A DNA stretch of 64,000 nucleotides from contig JABLXJ010000005.1 in assembly GCA_013178125.1 (NCBI GenBank), positions 145,952 to 209,951 on the forward strand, in the 5' to 3' direction. Positions 1-11,615 of this stretch are shown here, piece by piece. The stretch is from Bacillota bacterium (GTDB lineage: Bacteria; Bacillota; SHA-98; Ch115; JABLXJ01). The notes beneath the pieces were generated by a model. The model ran no database searches, was not told the DNA's origin, and worked only from the letters and a program-made list of their open reading frames with translations. Position numbers and translations under genes: made by a program. How positions within the stretch are numbered: the first letter of the stretch is position 1; every line of letters begins with the position of its first letter.

Positions 1-1
1 G

Positions 2-586
2 GGCCTTGGGGTTGCGATCATGGGCCCGGTTGGCGGGGGAAGGCTGGCGGCACCCTCCGAGGCGATCCAGCGCATGATCCCGGGGGGCACGAAAAGCAGT
101 GCCGAGATGGCGCTCAGGTTCGTCCTGGCGAATCCGGCCGTTTCCGTCGCGCTATCGGGAATGGGCACGCCCCAGATGCTCACGGAAAACGTCGCAACGG
201 CGTCACGCACCGAGCCGCTGAATGCAGAGGAGATCAAGCGAGTGCAGGATATACTCGATGAGAAGAAACGCCTCGCCGAGCTCTACTGCACCGGCTGCAA
301 ATATTGCATGCCGTGCCCCAATGATATCGACATCCCTGGAAACTTCCTGTATATGAACTATTACAGGGTCTATAGCCTCAAAGATTACGCCCGGGAGCAG
401 TACGCAAAGCTATCGTTCCCCGGCGACACGCGCCAGCAAGGCGACTCAGAGCCCAGAGGCCTCCGCGCGGAGTGCTGCCTCGAGTGCGGCGAATGCGAGC
501 CTAAGTGCCCTCAGCATATCCCGATCATCCAGCAACTCAAGGAGGTTGCACGAAAGCTTGGGACAGGAGCGGCTCAACAAACATGA
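2..586 (+). CDS. Aldo/keto reductase with C-terminal 4Fe-4S domain (5' partial)
   Basis: The frame is open to the left edge of the window, so this is the C-terminal 194 residues of a longer protein; the ATG at 20 is internal. It shows the end of an aldo/keto reductase barrel (SSAEMALRFVLANP, then the conserved 'sG.gtp' turn), followed by a cysteine-rich tail with CTGCKYCMPC (about nt 289-318) and CCLECGECEPKCP (about nt 475-510). These are ferredoxin-like cluster motifs found in the Firmicutes/archaeal AKR subgroup usually annotated as 'aldo/keto reductase, 4Fe-4S binding'. Substrate is unknown; the family reduces carbonyls with NAD(P)H and the clusters suggest an added electron-transfer role (inference). 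The neighbouring gene is convergent, so no operon partner is visible. Confidence 0.88.
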   Translation, partial: GLGVAIMGPVGGGRLAAPSEAIQRMIPGGTKSSAEMALRFVLANPAVSVALSGMGTPQMLTENVATASRTEPLNAEEIKRVQDILDEKKRLAELYCTGCKYCMPCPNDIDIPGNFLYMNYYRVYSLKDYAREQYAKLSFPGDTRQQGDSEPRGLRAECCLECGECEPKCPQHIPIIQQLKEVARKLGTGAAQQT

Positions 587-620
587 TCCACCCCTGGCAC
601 CAGCACCCCGGGCCCCGGAC

Positions 621-1772
621 CTACCTGGACCCATCGTTGGACCTCTCCTGGAGAGACAGGCTTAGAGACTTGTAGAGTCTGGCAAGGGCGACATTGTAAT
701 CAAATACCGCCTGCAGCCGCGCGGTATCGGCCTGGTAGAGCGCCCTCTGGGCATCAAACAGGTCTATGCTGGTTATGACACCCGCGTCATAACGCGCCTT
801 GGCTATCTTGAGGCTCTCCTGCGCCTGCGCGAAGGCCTTCTCCTGGAGGGCGATCCGCCTCTCGGCATCCTTCATGGACTCATAATTCTGCTTTATCTCG
901 AGCAACACGTTTACCTTCGTGTCCTCTAGTTCCACTTCAGCCTGGGACAGGCCGATCTTGGACCTGGCGAGGTCCAGGGCAGGAGTGAAGTCGTTGTTGT
1001 TGACCTCTACTTCCTTCTTGGCAAGCTCCACCGCATCTTGTGCCTTCAATATCTCGAGCCTGCTCGCAAGGGCACGCTCGGTCTCCTTCTTCATGTCCAG
1101 GGTCACGGGTTTATATCCAAAATCGCTCGCGAGTTCCACGGGAACCTCGAGGTCCCGTCCTATAATCTGATTGAACCTCATATTTGCAAGCGCCAGATTG
1201 GCCTCGGCCTTGCTGAGATCCACCTGGGCTCCCGCGACTTCCGATTCAGCAGTTATTACATCCAGCCTGGCTACCATGCCAAGTTTGAACTTGCTACGGA
1301 TGATCTCGAGCTGCTTATTCGCCCTCTCAACATTCTCTTGAGATATCACGAGGCCCCGCTTCGCCTTCTGGACATCATAATATGCCTGTTCCACCTGGAG
1401 CGCCAGATCGGATTTGGCGATCTCATAATTCTTCTGCGCGGCCTGCCAGGTAGCCTCAGCCTGCAGGTCAGCGAGGATGGAAGCCCTGATAAGCTGGTCG
1501 GCTTTGGCCTGCTGATAAGCGAGTCTTGCAGTGTCAAGGGCGAGAGATGCCAGCTTCATGGCATTGCTATGTTGAAGCGCGAAATCCACCGCCTCTTTGA
1601 GTGTGAGCTTGCCGCTGCTACCCTTGGCCTCTGGCGCCCCCGACGCGGCATCCGGCTTCGTCGTGGCCGCGAGAGTAGATCCTGCGAGGACAGTGGCGGC
1701 CAGGGTAGATATCAAAAGCACAGCACCTATAAACATTACCATCATTCTACGTGACACTGTACAGAGTCTCAC
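621..1772 (-). CDS. TolC-family outer-membrane efflux protein (tolC1)
   Basis: About 383 residues. A GTG start at 1772 is chosen because a G-rich ribosome site sits about 7 bases upstream; the frame stays open to 1883 but the extra residues are not signal-like. A hydrophobic signal segment (MMVMFIGAVLLISTLAATVL) is followed by two long alanine/glutamate-rich helical repeats of the OEP (TolC) type, with the 'LTLKEAVDFALQHS' entry motif and 'ARLDVITAESEV' / 'TSIDLFDAQRAL' in the two halves. TolC proteins form the outer-membrane channel of tripartite pumps. It is the last gene of a minus-strand cluster with a second TolC, a MacA-like adaptor and a MacB-like ABC transporter, which supports an outer membrane in this organism. 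A classical monoderm has no use for it. Confidence 0.88.
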   Translation of the reverse strand: MRLCTVSRRMMVMFIGAVLLISTLAATVLAGSTLAATTKPDAASGAPEAKGSSGKLTLKEAVDFALQHSNAMKLASLALDTARLAYQQAKADQLIRASILADLQAEATWQAAQKNYEIAKSDLALQVEQAYYDVQKAKRGLVISQENVERANKQLEIIRSKFKLGMVARLDVITAESEVAGAQVDLSKAEANLALANMRFNQIIGRDLEVPVELASDFGYKPVTLDMKKETERALASRLEILKAQDAVELAKKEVEVNNNDFTPALDLARSKIGLSQAEVELEDTKVNVLLEIKQNYESMKDAERRIALQEKAFAQAQESLKIAKARYDAGVITSIDLFDAQRALYQADTARLQAVFDYNVALARLYKSLSLSLQERSNDGSR

Positions 1773-1922
1773 CTTAGCGTCCCCCCGTTCGTTTAATCGT
1801 TGGATTCCCTGGATGCCCCTTCTCTTTAATAGAAAACAGGATAGAAAACAGGGAATGAAATTGGCGAACCATAGATGCCCCATAAATATAGCCAGGTCAG
1901 CGGGGCATCAATTATATGCGTT

Positions 1923-3137
1923 TCACTCGTATCTCAGGGCTTCAATAGGATTCAAGCGGCCGGCCCGTTGAGCTGGATATATCCCAAAGAAGAGGCCGAC
2001 TCCAACGGAAACCGCGAGGGCGATGGCCACCGAACGAATGGACACCACCGTGGACCAGCCACCGAGATGCGAGATGCCCCGCGAACCGGCAATACCGAGG
2101 ATAATCCCGACAATCCCTCCCAGAGAGCTAAGCATAGATGCCTCTATGACAAACTGGCCTAGGATATCCAGGGGCTTTGCCCCTATTGCCTTACGTATGC
2201 CTATCTCCCGCGTGCGTTCAGCCACAGACACCAGCATGATGTTCATCACGCCAATCCCGCCAACCAAGAGGGAAATGCCTGTGATGCCTGCGAGAAGTAG
2301 GGTCAGGGTATTCGTCGCGTTCTCAACCGTCTGCAACACATCCTGTTGATTCGTTATGCTAAACTTCTCCGGGTCCCCCAGCCTGCGCATGAAGAACCTC
2401 TCAAGCCCGGCCGCCACAAGACCGGTATCCTGAGGTGTCAATGCCTGGACCCCAATGCTTTGAATATATCTACTCCCACTCAAGCGCTTTTGGGCCGTCG
2501 TCAACGGCACAAAGACCTGATCACCGAGATCCCTCCATCCCTGCCGCTTTTCCTCCATAAGGCCCACAATCGTGAAATTTACATCCCCTAACCGGATGGT
2601 TGCACCAAGTGAGACATTCTCTGCGCTCCCGAAGAGGTCTGCGGCGACCGTCCGGCCGAGGACCACGACCCTCGTCATATTATTGAGGTCATAATCGCTT
2701 ATAAATCGCCCACGTTCTACCTTGAAATTATTTATCTCGCAGTATTCTGGGGTTGTGCCCACCACCGTAGTCGTGGCATTATTCTTACCGTGCCTCGCCA
2801 CCTTACGCACACTAGACTGGGCTGTTATGCTCGCCACACCGGGGAGCCTCTCCTCTTTCAACTCGAGATAGTGAGAATAGGTCAAAATATCTGGGCTACC
2901 CCTCGCACCAAAGGCCATACCTGGTAATGCCCGGACCCGCCCGGGCATTACCGTTACGAGGTTCGATCCCAGGCTCCCTATGCTGGACGTGACCCGATGT
3001 CTCGCCCCCTCGCCGATGGAGACCATGGCCACCACCGACCCTACTCCTATGATAATGCCCAGCATCGTCAAAAAAGAACGGAGTTTGTTGGCGGCGAGGC
3101 AGGAAACCGCTGTACGAAGGCTTTCCAGAAAGCTCAT
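1923..3137 (-). CDS. MacB-like ABC transporter permease (FtsX fold)
   Basis: 404 residues. A first membrane helix (about residues 19-42, [20 protein letters not shown]) is followed by a MacB periplasmic core domain and three C-terminal membrane helices, including the family signature '[16 protein letters not shown]' and a terminal 'NPIEALRYE'. This is the permease half of a MacB-type mechanotransmission exporter whose ATPase is encoded separately. Its start overlaps the stop of the ATPase gene by 4 bases (ATGA), so the two are translationally coupled. Together with the adaptor and TolC proteins it should export a peptide, lipid, siderophore or drug across the envelope; the substrate cannot be read from sequence. 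Confidence 0.93.
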   Translation of the reverse strand: MSFLESLRTAVSCLAANKLRSFLTMLGIIIGVGSVVAMVSIGEGARHRVTSSIGSLGSNLVTVMPGRVRALPGMAFGARGSPDILTYSHYLELKEERLPGVASITAQSSVRKVARHGKNNATTTVVGTTPEYCEINNFKVERGRFISDYDLNNMTRVVVLGRTVAADLFGSAENVSLGATIRLGDVNFTIVGLMEEKRQGWRDLGDQVFVPLTTAQKRLSGSRYIQSIGVQALTPQDTGLVAAGLERFFMRRLGDPEKFSITNQQDVLQTVENATNTLTLLLAGITGISLLVGGIGVMNIMLVSVAERTREIGIRKAIGAKPLDILGQFVIEASMLSSLGGIVGIILGIAGSRGISHLGGWSTVVSIRSVAIALAVSVGVGLFFGIYPAQRAGRLNPIEALRYE

Positions 3138-3898
3138 ATCGCCGCCGTCGCCCCCATATCAAGTTCGTGTAGCCTTACCTCGGCATCAATTGGCTCCGGC
3201 ACAATCTCCTCGGCCTCGATCAGGCCATCACGGAACCGGAGGATTCGCCGGGCATGCATGCCGATATCCGGCTCATGGGTAACCAGGATAATGGTCTTAC
3301 CTTCCCTATTGAGACGTTGGAATATCCCCATGATCTCCTCGCCAGCGTTTGTATCCAGATTTCCCGTCGGTTCATCCGCAAGGATTATCGCGGGATTGTT
3401 GACGAGCGCCCTTGCGATCGCCACCCTCTGGGCCTGGCCACCCGAGAGCTGGTTCGGCTTATGATGCATCCTATCCGCCAGCCCGACCTGTTTGAGAGCA
3501 TCCTCGACAGCCGCGCGGCGCTTCAAGCGAGGGATGCCTGCATATATGAGCGGTAGTTCTACATTCTGAAATGCGTTTGATCGCGGCAGGAGGTTAAACG
3601 TCTGAAAGACGAAGCCGATCTTCCGGTTACGTATCTCCGCAAGGCGCCCCTCTGGAAGGTTGGACACCTCTTCCCCCTCGAGCCGGTAGGAGCCACTTGT
3701 GGGACTATCAAGACACCCTATGATATTCATCAAAGATGACTTCCCCGACCCCGAAGGCCCCATGATAGCAACAAATTCCCCCGAGTAGATTTTAAAAGAC
3801 ACTCCCCGCAAGGCTTGAACCCCAACAGAATCCATCCTATATACCCTGGTCAAATCCGCGACCTCAATTAAAGGGCTCCCTCGCTCCATGAATTCCAC
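3134..3898 (-). CDS. MacB-like ABC transporter ATPase
   Basis: 254 residues with a complete ABC nucleotide-binding domain: Walker [10 protein letters not shown] (about residue 50), Q-loop 'FQTFNLLPR', signature LSGGQAQR, Walker B '[12 protein letters not shown]' and the switch histidine in 'ILVTHEPD'. The 'PTGNLD' signature places it in the LolD/MacB/FtsE group. It pairs with the overlapping FtsX-fold permease immediately downstream and with the membrane-fusion protein upstream (25-base gap). ATP hydrolysis in the cytoplasm would drive periplasmic conformational changes rather than classic transmembrane transport, as known for MacB. Confidence 0.95.
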   Translation of the reverse strand: MEFMERGSPLIEVADLTRVYRMDSVGVQALRGVSFKIYSGEFVAIMGPSGSGKSSLMNIIGCLDSPTSGSYRLEGEEVSNLPEGRLAEIRNRKIGFVFQTFNLLPRSNAFQNVELPLIYAGIPRLKRRAAVEDALKQVGLADRMHHKPNQLSGGQAQRVAIARALVNNPAIILADEPTGNLDTNAGEEIMGIFQRLNREGKTIILVTHEPDIGMHARRILRFRDGLIEAEEIVPEPIDAEVRLHELDMGATAAI

Positions 3899-3923
3899 CC
3901 CCTCTACCTTCTTAGGAACAAAG

Positions 3924-5264
3924 CTAGAGCCCGGGCATCATCCTGATCATTGGAGCCCCGGTCCGACGATTGCTCTGGACTGCATCCTGGCCCCGGCCGG
4001 ATGAACCGTAATTGCCTGAAGATGGCCTGCCTTCCAGCGGAAGAACTACATTGTCCCCCGGGGCCAGACCATCAACGATCTCGACCATGGTATCAGTCCG
4101 CAAGCCGGTAGTCACCTGTCTGGATATGGGCCCCTTCTCCCCGGATATCATGACTATTGTTCTCCCACCTCGGTCTATAAGTGCATCTACAGGAATGATA
4201 AGCGTGTTCCGTTTGGATCGCAGGACGATATTTACGTCCACCGTCATCCCGGGCCTCAACCTGCCATCGGGATTCGGGACGTCAGCTGTAACCTCATAAG
4301 TCACGATGTTATCACGCACCATACCCTCGTAGCCGATCTCTGTGACCTTCCCAGAGAAACGCTCATTGGGTAGGGCATCTACCCTAATGAGGGCTTCCTG
4401 GCCATGCCGTAGCTTTGGAACGTCGATCTCATTCACAGGAATCACTGCCTTCATGTGTGCAAGATCAGCAACTACTGCAAGGGTGGCGCCGGCATTGACC
4501 ATATCGCCTTCCTGCACGGGGATATCAATGACCGTCCCGCCAATCGGGGCCCGGATGCTCGCAGACTCAAGATCCCTGCGTGCAGCTGCAAGATCTGCCT
4601 CGCCCTGGGAGACCCGGGCACGCGCCGCATCTACATCCTCCTTCCTGGGGCCGGCTTGGAGATCGTCAAGTTTTTTCTTGGTGGCTAGAAGTTGCTGTTC
4701 GCACGTTTTTAATTTGGTGCTGCTGTCCTCCCACTGTTGCTTCGACAGCGCCCCTTTATCATACAGGGCCTTATCCCTGGCGACCTGATCCTTGGCTGAT
4801 TGTAACGCAAGGCGCGCCTGCTCATATGCGCTACTAGCCTGAGCGAGATCGGCCTCGCTCGGGCCCGCAAGGAGCTTGTTGAGGTCGGCCCTGGCGGAAA
4901 GGTAATTAGCCTCCGCTTGTTTGAGTTTAACCTCTAGGTCTCTCGTATCGAGTTCTGCGATAACCTGATTCTTCTTGACAATGTCCCCTTCGGCAACGAG
5001 AATCCCCCGTATCCTCCCAGCAAGCTCCGCCTTTAACTCGACGCGCGTCGCCGGCTCCAGTGTGCCGAGCGCCGAAACGGTTTCGGAAATGTCGCCGATC
5101 CTCGCGGGGATCGTCTGCACCCGGATCTGATCAGCCGCCGTCTTACGAGTGGCTGACCTAGTAATCCCAAGGGTGATCGCGACTATGGCTATCGAAATCA
5201 AGATGACGGCGAAGAGAATGTGAAGTCTCCTCTTGACGAAACCGAGAATACGGCTTTGATTCAC
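3924..5264 (-). CDS. MacA-like periplasmic adaptor (HlyD/RND membrane-fusion protein)
   Basis: 446 residues. An N-terminal membrane anchor (about 12-33, [20 protein letters not shown]) is followed by a lipoyl half, a long alpha-helical hairpin (roughly residues 110-230, rich in A, E, K and Q), the second lipoyl half ('[20 protein letters not shown]'), a beta-barrel and a membrane-proximal domain. This order is that of MacA and related adaptors that bridge an inner-membrane pump to TolC. It lies between the two TolC genes and directly upstream of the MacB pair, in one minus-strand cluster. The length of the hairpin suggests it reaches a TolC tip, which again argues for a diderm envelope. Confidence 0.93.
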   Translation of the reverse strand: MNQSRILGFVKRRLHILFAVILISIAIVAITLGITRSATRKTAADQIRVQTIPARIGDISETVSALGTLEPATRVELKAELAGRIRGILVAEGDIVKKNQVIAELDTRDLEVKLKQAEANYLSARADLNKLLAGPSEADLAQASSAYEQARLALQSAKDQVARDKALYDKGALSKQQWEDSSTKLKTCEQQLLATKKKLDDLQAGPRKEDVDAARARVSQGEADLAAARRDLESASIRAPIGGTVIDIPVQEGDMVNAGATLAVVADLAHMKAVIPVNEIDVPKLRHGQEALIRVDALPNERFSGKVTEIGYEGMVRDNIVTYEVTADVPNPDGRLRPGMTVDVNIVLRSKRNTLIIPVDALIDRGGRTIVMISGEKGPISRQVTTGLRTDTMVEIVDGLAPGDNVVLPLEGRPSSGNYGSSGRGQDAVQSNRRTGAPMIRMMPGL

Positions 5265-5360
5265 TTTATCGCCCCCTCACAGGGGATCCTGTCCGCAGGA
5301 TCAACCACTCCAAGCTGGTCGATTGTATGATTTAGTCTATGATCCATATCTGCCCCCACC

Positions 5361-6959
5361 TTATCTGCTCGTACCTTGACCTGAATCCGAATATCCCTGG
5401 ATCTCGATGGGTTTCCCGGCAGAACGCTCGAGGGCAGCTTTTGCGAGTATATAGTCATAAACGGCGAAGGCATGGTCGGCCTGGGCCTGAAGCAATGCCA
5501 GCTCGCTCGCTGCCAAGTCCCTCCCGGTTGCGAGCCCGGCTTCATACCTCAACCGTGTGACCCTGAGCGCTTCCTGGGCCTGGCTCACCCCGAGGTCGGC
5601 GCCTGCGACCGCTTCCTCCGCGGCCTGAAACGCATAATATGCCTCGCGCACGGCAAGGGTTACCGAGGTCTCCTGGATCGATACGGCCCTTTCAAGCTGT
5701 CTGAGGTTGATCTCGGCCTGGAGCCTCTTCTCGCGACTCACGCCCCCGTCAAAGGGCGACCAGCTCAAGCCGACTCCGGCATACCAGCCTTTCAACTTCC
5801 TGTCCCCAATGGGGGAACCCATCGACCCTCCCGCCCCGCCTAGGGCGGTCTGCCCTGTGGTGCCTTCCTCGTGGATCCCTGTTATCTGCCACGCCAAGTT
5901 CCAGTCTGGACTCGCAAAATCAAGCCCTGCCGACCAGGTATCATCCGCATAGCCTCCCTCAATGGTAACAACCGGCTTGCCTGCTTCGATCGTCTTCTCC
6001 AGCGTGAGCCGGCCCCTTGTGAGGTCGTCGCGGGCGCGCTGGACCTCGACCCTGTGTTCGAGGGCGTGCGCCACCAGTTCATCGAGGTTCTCCTGGACAG
6101 GCTCATACTGGAGATCGCCTGCAAGGCGCACAGACATATCAAGATCCCGGCCCAGGGCCTGGTTGAACCGGGAGTATGCCGTTTTCAGCCTGGATTCGGC
6201 CCCCGACACGCCTGCTTCAGCCTTCCGGACCGACCGGCGGGCATCAAGGACATCGGCCTCGATAGCGTTACCCGCCTGTTTTTTGGCCTCAGTATCTGTA
6301 AGCGCTACCCTGGCCTGCTCGAGCGAACGCTCCGCGAGGTCGAGCGACCTTTCCGCCTTGAGGACCTCTACATAGGCTGAAAGCACCGTGTATTTAACGC
6401 CTTCCCGGGCATCGGCCAGCATACGTTCAGCATCACTGACCCCCAACCGGGCATTCTGGACCTCGAAAGATGACCTCCCTATATACTTCCCCGTCGGGAG
6501 CACATCTCTCAACGAGATAGTCAACTGGCCCCCGGAATTCGTGACGCCGCTCCCGAGCTCCGAGGTGGATGCGTTAAATCCGGCCTCGAGGCTCATATTC
6601 GGCTCAAACGCCCCTTCAGCCTCGCGCTCCTTCGAGCCAGCCAGCCCCAGGGCATCTCTCGCCTGAATAACCTCCGGATTGTTTTCGAGGGCGATCTCAA
6701 CGCTCCGGGCCAGGGTCAGGACCTCGCCGGTTGTCTGGGCAGCAAGGGCTACGTCGCCTCCTGCGTGCCCCCGCCCCAGACTGAGCCACATATACCCCGC
6801 ATATAACAGCAGCAAGAGTAGCAGGATCGTTGAGACCCCGAACCTCCCGGTATCAAACCTCAATATTCTAGCTGGGGCTCGCAGCGCTCGCAGCAGCGCA
6901 CGCGCCCCACGGCAGCAACACCCTCGTGCAGGCACAAGCCAGTCAACCATATCCTGCAA
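5361..6959 (-). CDS. TolC-family outer-membrane efflux protein (tolC2)
   Basis: 532 residues. The first codon is TTG at 6959, 3-5 bases after a strong GGAGGT; an ATG four codons in (6950) is an alternative start. After a cysteine- and arginine-rich N-terminus comes a strong membrane/signal helix (ILLLLLLLYAGYMWLSLG, about 45-62), then two OEP repeats with 'LTLARSVEIALENNPEVIQA' and 'YEAGLATGRDLAASELALL'. A glycine-rich stretch (GGAGGSMGS, about residue 360) lies between them. It is longer than its paralogue at 621-1772 and is the first gene of the efflux cluster. Having two TolC genes flanking one MacAB set is unusual; they may form hetero-oligomers or serve different pumps (inference). Confidence 0.88.
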   Translation of the reverse strand: MQDMVDWLVPARGCCCRGARALLRALRAPARILRFDTGRFGVSTILLLLLLLYAGYMWLSLGRGHAGGDVALAAQTTGEVLTLARSVEIALENNPEVIQARDALGLAGSKEREAEGAFEPNMSLEAGFNASTSELGSGVTNSGGQLTISLRDVLPTGKYIGRSSFEVQNARLGVSDAERMLADAREGVKYTVLSAYVEVLKAERSLDLAERSLEQARVALTDTEAKKQAGNAIEADVLDARRSVRKAEAGVSGAESRLKTAYSRFNQALGRDLDMSVRLAGDLQYEPVQENLDELVAHALEHRVEVQRARDDLTRGRLTLEKTIEAGKPVVTIEGGYADDTWSAGLDFASPDWNLAWQITGIHEEGTTGQTALGGAGGSMGSPIGDRKLKGWYAGVGLSWSPFDGGVSREKRLQAEINLRQLERAVSIQETSVTLAVREAYYAFQAAEEAVAGADLGVSQAQEALRVTRLRYEAGLATGRDLAASELALLQAQADHAFAVYDYILAKAALERSAGKPIEIQGYSDSGQGTSR

Positions 6960-7773
6960 TCTACCTCCATGTTACCATGATGCTAGGGCCCACCCTCATG
7001 ATCCTATCCAGAACGAACAATAAAGATAAACAATATCCAGGCAATATAAATAACGCTATATCCTACTAAAAGTTCCCGGTTGTGGCAATTAAATATGAGC
7101 ACTTGATCTATAATTCCGCAGCCGCGGACTGCCCAAATCCATAATTGTCAATCGATACTTAACCGACATGCTATCACCCATAGCCCAGAGGCAAGTTAAG
7201 TATACCGCAGGTCAAGTCTCGCGTAAATCACCCGAAAGTATGAAAAATCTGAGGGGGATTGCCAATCAGCCCTCCGGGAGTATTGAGACCGTGGATTATT
7301 ACCACCAATCATTACCACCAACTGACGTAGCACATTGTAGATATACATTTATAGATATAACGAAGCCATACGGATTTGAAGGCATCGGGCCTCACCATTA
7401 TATGGATGATTTGGGCAACGGCTGGAGAAAATCGACGGTCTCAGCACTAACATGCACATAACATACGATCCCCGATTATATTATACCTGGAATCGTTTCT
7501 CGAAACGATCCGTCCTGCCTGCCCTGCATGTCCTGGCCTGCGGCCAGGGGCCGGACCCCCCTAGGGCGAGATAAAATAAATAAGGATATACGCGAGACGC
7601 GCGCGGGACATGTGCGGCGGGACACGCGGCAAAACGCGCGGCGGGATACGAACATCGGAATGCGCGCGTCGGAATGCGCGCTACACGCGAGAAGGGGGCG
7701 AAATCATGAGCAGCGATATCGTGGACGATGCTGTAGACGATAACGATGCTATGATGCTATAGACGATGACGCT
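6960..7773. other. Long intergenic region between tolC2 and the methyltransferase gene
   Basis: About 800 bases without a convincing gene. A 97-codon frame at 7168-7461 (+) has no ribosome site and no recognisable motif. At 7492-7509 there is an 8-bp perfect inverted repeat (ATCGTTTC-TC-GAAACGAT), operator- or hairpin-like. From about 7590 to 7690 the sequence becomes CG-rich and internally repetitive, including two copies of TCGGAATGCGCGC spaced 14 bases apart (7655-7667 and 7669-7681). The left 500 bases are AT-richer than the coding neighbours and should contain the tolC2 promoter on the minus strand. Confidence 0.5.
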
Positions 7774-8670
7774 GTGAACAATAATACCAGGGACCTCACG
7801 GAAATGGGGCCGGAGGGCTTGGACTGCCCAGATGGCTCGGAGGACTTTCTTGTGGCGCCCCGCGACATCTGTGACCTTTGCCAGGGGAACAGTGCCGCCC
7901 CTGTTCTGGAGCTTCCACCGCATAGGCTCGTCAGGTGCCAGCGGTGCGGGTTGATCTATGTTATCCCGCGCCCGCCCCTTGACGACATAATAAAGATCTA
8001 CGACGAGGCCTACTTTACAGGGCAAGGCCCCGCCGGCTACAAGCCGGATGAGAATTACCTGGGCGACGACTCCAGGCTCGACCTTTTCATCGAGCGAATG
8101 CTCTCAATAGAACACTACCGGAAGCCTCCTGGTTCTATGGTCGACGTTGGATGCGCGAGCGGTTTCTCACTCCGTGCGGCACGGGAGCGTGGCTGGGACT
8201 GCCTTGGTGTGGATGTATCAGACTTTGCGGTCAACTTCGCAAGGGAGCAGTATAACCTCAACGTAATCAGAGGAACCCTCCGCGACGCGACCCTGCCCGA
8301 TGAAAGCATGGACGCCGTGACGATGTGGGACCTGATAGAGCATGTCCCCAGCCCCCTCCAGAAGTGCCTAGAGGCGAGCCGCATATTGAAACCCGGGGGA
8401 GCCCTGGGGCTCGCCACCCCTGACGCGGACGCCCCCGACCCCGATCCAGAGAACCGGGATCCTGCCAAAACGGCCTTCTGGCAGGCGGATCCCGGTGAAC
8501 ACCTTCAATACTTCTCCCCGGCCACGATCTGCCGGCTCCTCCATGAAACAGGGTTTCACGTGGTGAGCCTCACTTCATTCGGCATCGGGGATCGCCGCCT
8601 GGGGTCAATGGAGGTGTATGCAATAAAGACGCGCCGGATTCCAACCCCGGTCCAGCGCGCCGAATCCTAA
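7774..8670 (+). CDS. SAM-dependent methyltransferase with N-terminal zinc-finger-like motif
   Basis: 298 residues from a GTG. An N-terminal CDLC...CQRC pair (about residues 33-53) looks like the zinc ribbon seen in sugar or polyketide C-methyltransferases. It is followed by a class I methyltransferase: motif I VDVGCASGFSLRAA, acidic loop 'GVDVSDFA', motif 'MWDLIEHVPSP' and 'RILKPGGALGLATPD'. Substrate unknown. The start is problematic: no ribosome site precedes the GTG, while a good one (GAAGGGGGCG) precedes an ATG at 7706 in another frame that ends at 7759. The two frames encode similar Asp-rich repeats, so the real start may be 7706 with a one-base slip in the repeats. It is monocistronic. 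Confidence 0.8.
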   Translation: MNNNTRDLTEMGPEGLDCPDGSEDFLVAPRDICDLCQGNSAAPVLELPPHRLVRCQRCGLIYVIPRPPLDDIIKIYDEAYFTGQGPAGYKPDENYLGDDSRLDLFIERMLSIEHYRKPPGSMVDVGCASGFSLRAARERGWDCLGVDVSDFAVNFAREQYNLNVIRGTLRDATLPDESMDAVTMWDLIEHVPSPLQKCLEASRILKPGGALGLATPDADAPDPDPENRDPAKTAFWQADPGEHLQYFSPATICRLLHETGFHVVSLTSFGIGDRRLGSMEVYAIKTRRIPTPVQRAES

Positions 8671-8684
8671 ATTTCGACTCCATT

Positions 8685-9065
8685 CTAACCCCGATCCATG
8701 TCAAGCCTCTTGTTTAGGCCTGCGTGATCGTTGATGGGAAAGATCGAGCTCACCCGCGGGATCCTCGCGGCCTCCGAGGAAGCCGGGGCGACACGCCTCG
8801 CGTCACCCGCCCCAGGTGCCCTCGATACCAGCTCCCCGGCCAGGAAGGCCAGCCTGATCCCCTCCAGCGCCCAGCCCTGGTTGATTTTTTCCCTGATTTT
8901 CAAGAGAATCTCTATATCTCTCTGAGAGAACATCCTATGGTTGCCTCTGGAACGTGCAGGTGAAATCAGGCCGTAGGATTCGTAATAGCGAATCTGCCTC
9001 GCGGATAATGCGGTGAGTTTTTGCACTACGCCTATGGGGTAGACTGCTTCAGATAATGCGATCAT
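8685..9065 (-). CDS. glnR: MerR-family nitrogen regulator, GlnR type
   Basis: 126 residues. The N-terminal winged helix reads YPIGVVQKLTALSARQIRYY then 'GLISPARSRGNHRMFS', matching GlnR/TnrA of Bacillus almost residue by residue and differing from generic MerR. In Bacillus, GlnR represses glutamine-synthetase and ammonium-uptake genes through feedback-inhibited glutamine synthetase. Here it is divergent from amt-glnK with a GlnR box in between, so it probably controls that pair and itself. The C-terminal tail (about residues 80-126), where Bacillus GlnR has its glutamine-synthetase-interacting region, is short and not obviously conserved. No glnA is visible in the window. The GGAGGT is very close to the ATG, so the exact start is uncertain. 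Confidence 0.82.
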   Translation of the reverse strand: MIALSEAVYPIGVVQKLTALSARQIRYYESYGLISPARSRGNHRMFSQRDIEILLKIREKINQGWALEGIRLAFLAGELVSRAPGAGDARRVAPASSEAARIPRVSSIFPINDHAGLNKRLDMDRG

Positions 9066-9164
9066 GACCTCCCGCCTCCTGAGCTTGTTGATTCTGGCAG
9101 CCTTGCCCGCCTGACACTATCTTCCCACACCCGGGCCTAGATGTCAAACTCTATGTTAGGTTTA

Positions 9165-9181
9165 TGTTATATAACATTACA
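9165..9181. promoter_or_regulatory. GlnR/TnrA box upstream of amt-glnK
   Basis: TGTTATATAACATTACA fits the known GlnR/TnrA consensus TGTNA-N7-TNACA at every fixed position. It contains a 14-bp perfect palindrome (9164-9177) and is preceded by another ATGTTA half-site at 9153-9158, 11 bp away. It lies 17 bases upstream of the amt -35 element and about 100 bases from the divergent glnR start. Confidence 0.75.
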
Positions 9182-9198
9182 AAAGCATGACGGTTTAA

Positions 9199-9228
9199 TT
9201 GACTCCCTCATCACACCGGCGTTAGAAT
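9199..9228 (+). promoter_or_regulatory. Sigma-A promoter of amt-glnK
   Basis: TTGACT (9199-9204), 18-base spacer, TAGAAT (9223-9228). It is followed by an 80-base AT-rich leader and the amt ribosome site. Confidence 0.7.
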
Positions 9229-9306
9229 CTACCCAATAAGATTCCTCATAAAACAAATCCATAAATCAATCCACCAATTCACAAATTCATGAAAGGGGTG
9301 TCCCGT

Positions 9307-11392
<2,086 letters not shown>

Positions 11393-11496
11393 GCTATATG
11401 AATTCAAATCAATTCACCTCAATTCGTTGGGTTAATTCAAATCCCTCACCTCCGCCCCGCAATCCCGGCCAGGCGGGCAAGCCCCGTGCTGCTCGC

Positions 11497-11545
11497 CCGG
11501 CCGGTTCAACGGAAACCGGCCGATCCCAATCCCAACTGAACCGGC
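11497..11545 (+). repeat. GC-rich inverted repeats after glnK
   Basis: CGGCCGGTT (11498-11506) pairs perfectly with AACCGGCCG (11514-11522); a third copy, AACCGGCCGG, follows about 15 bases later. There is no T-run, so this could be a Rho-independent-like stop without a U-tract, a transcript-end stabiliser, or simply repetitive spacer. The preceding 60 bases repeat AATTCAAATC twice. Confidence 0.45.
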
Positions 11546-11615
11546 CGGCGGCCCTGGCTGCATGATTCCTTTCGTGCAGTCCAGGAAATTCATCGTATCA
11601 ACTAGGCCGAGAGCC

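Noticed and set aside
1038..1754. 238-codon plus-strand frame
   Set aside because: Antisense shadow of tolC1 without any family signature.
5261..5545. 94-codon minus-strand frame between macA and tolC2
   Set aside because: Mostly overlaps the end of tolC2 in another frame and has no recognisable content.
7168..7461. 97-codon plus-strand frame in the 800-base gap
   Set aside because: No ribosome site and no domain; kept only as part of the gap description.
8549..8566. parS-like TTTCACGTGGTGA in the methyltransferase gene
   Set aside because: Only one half-site matches; too many mismatches for parS.
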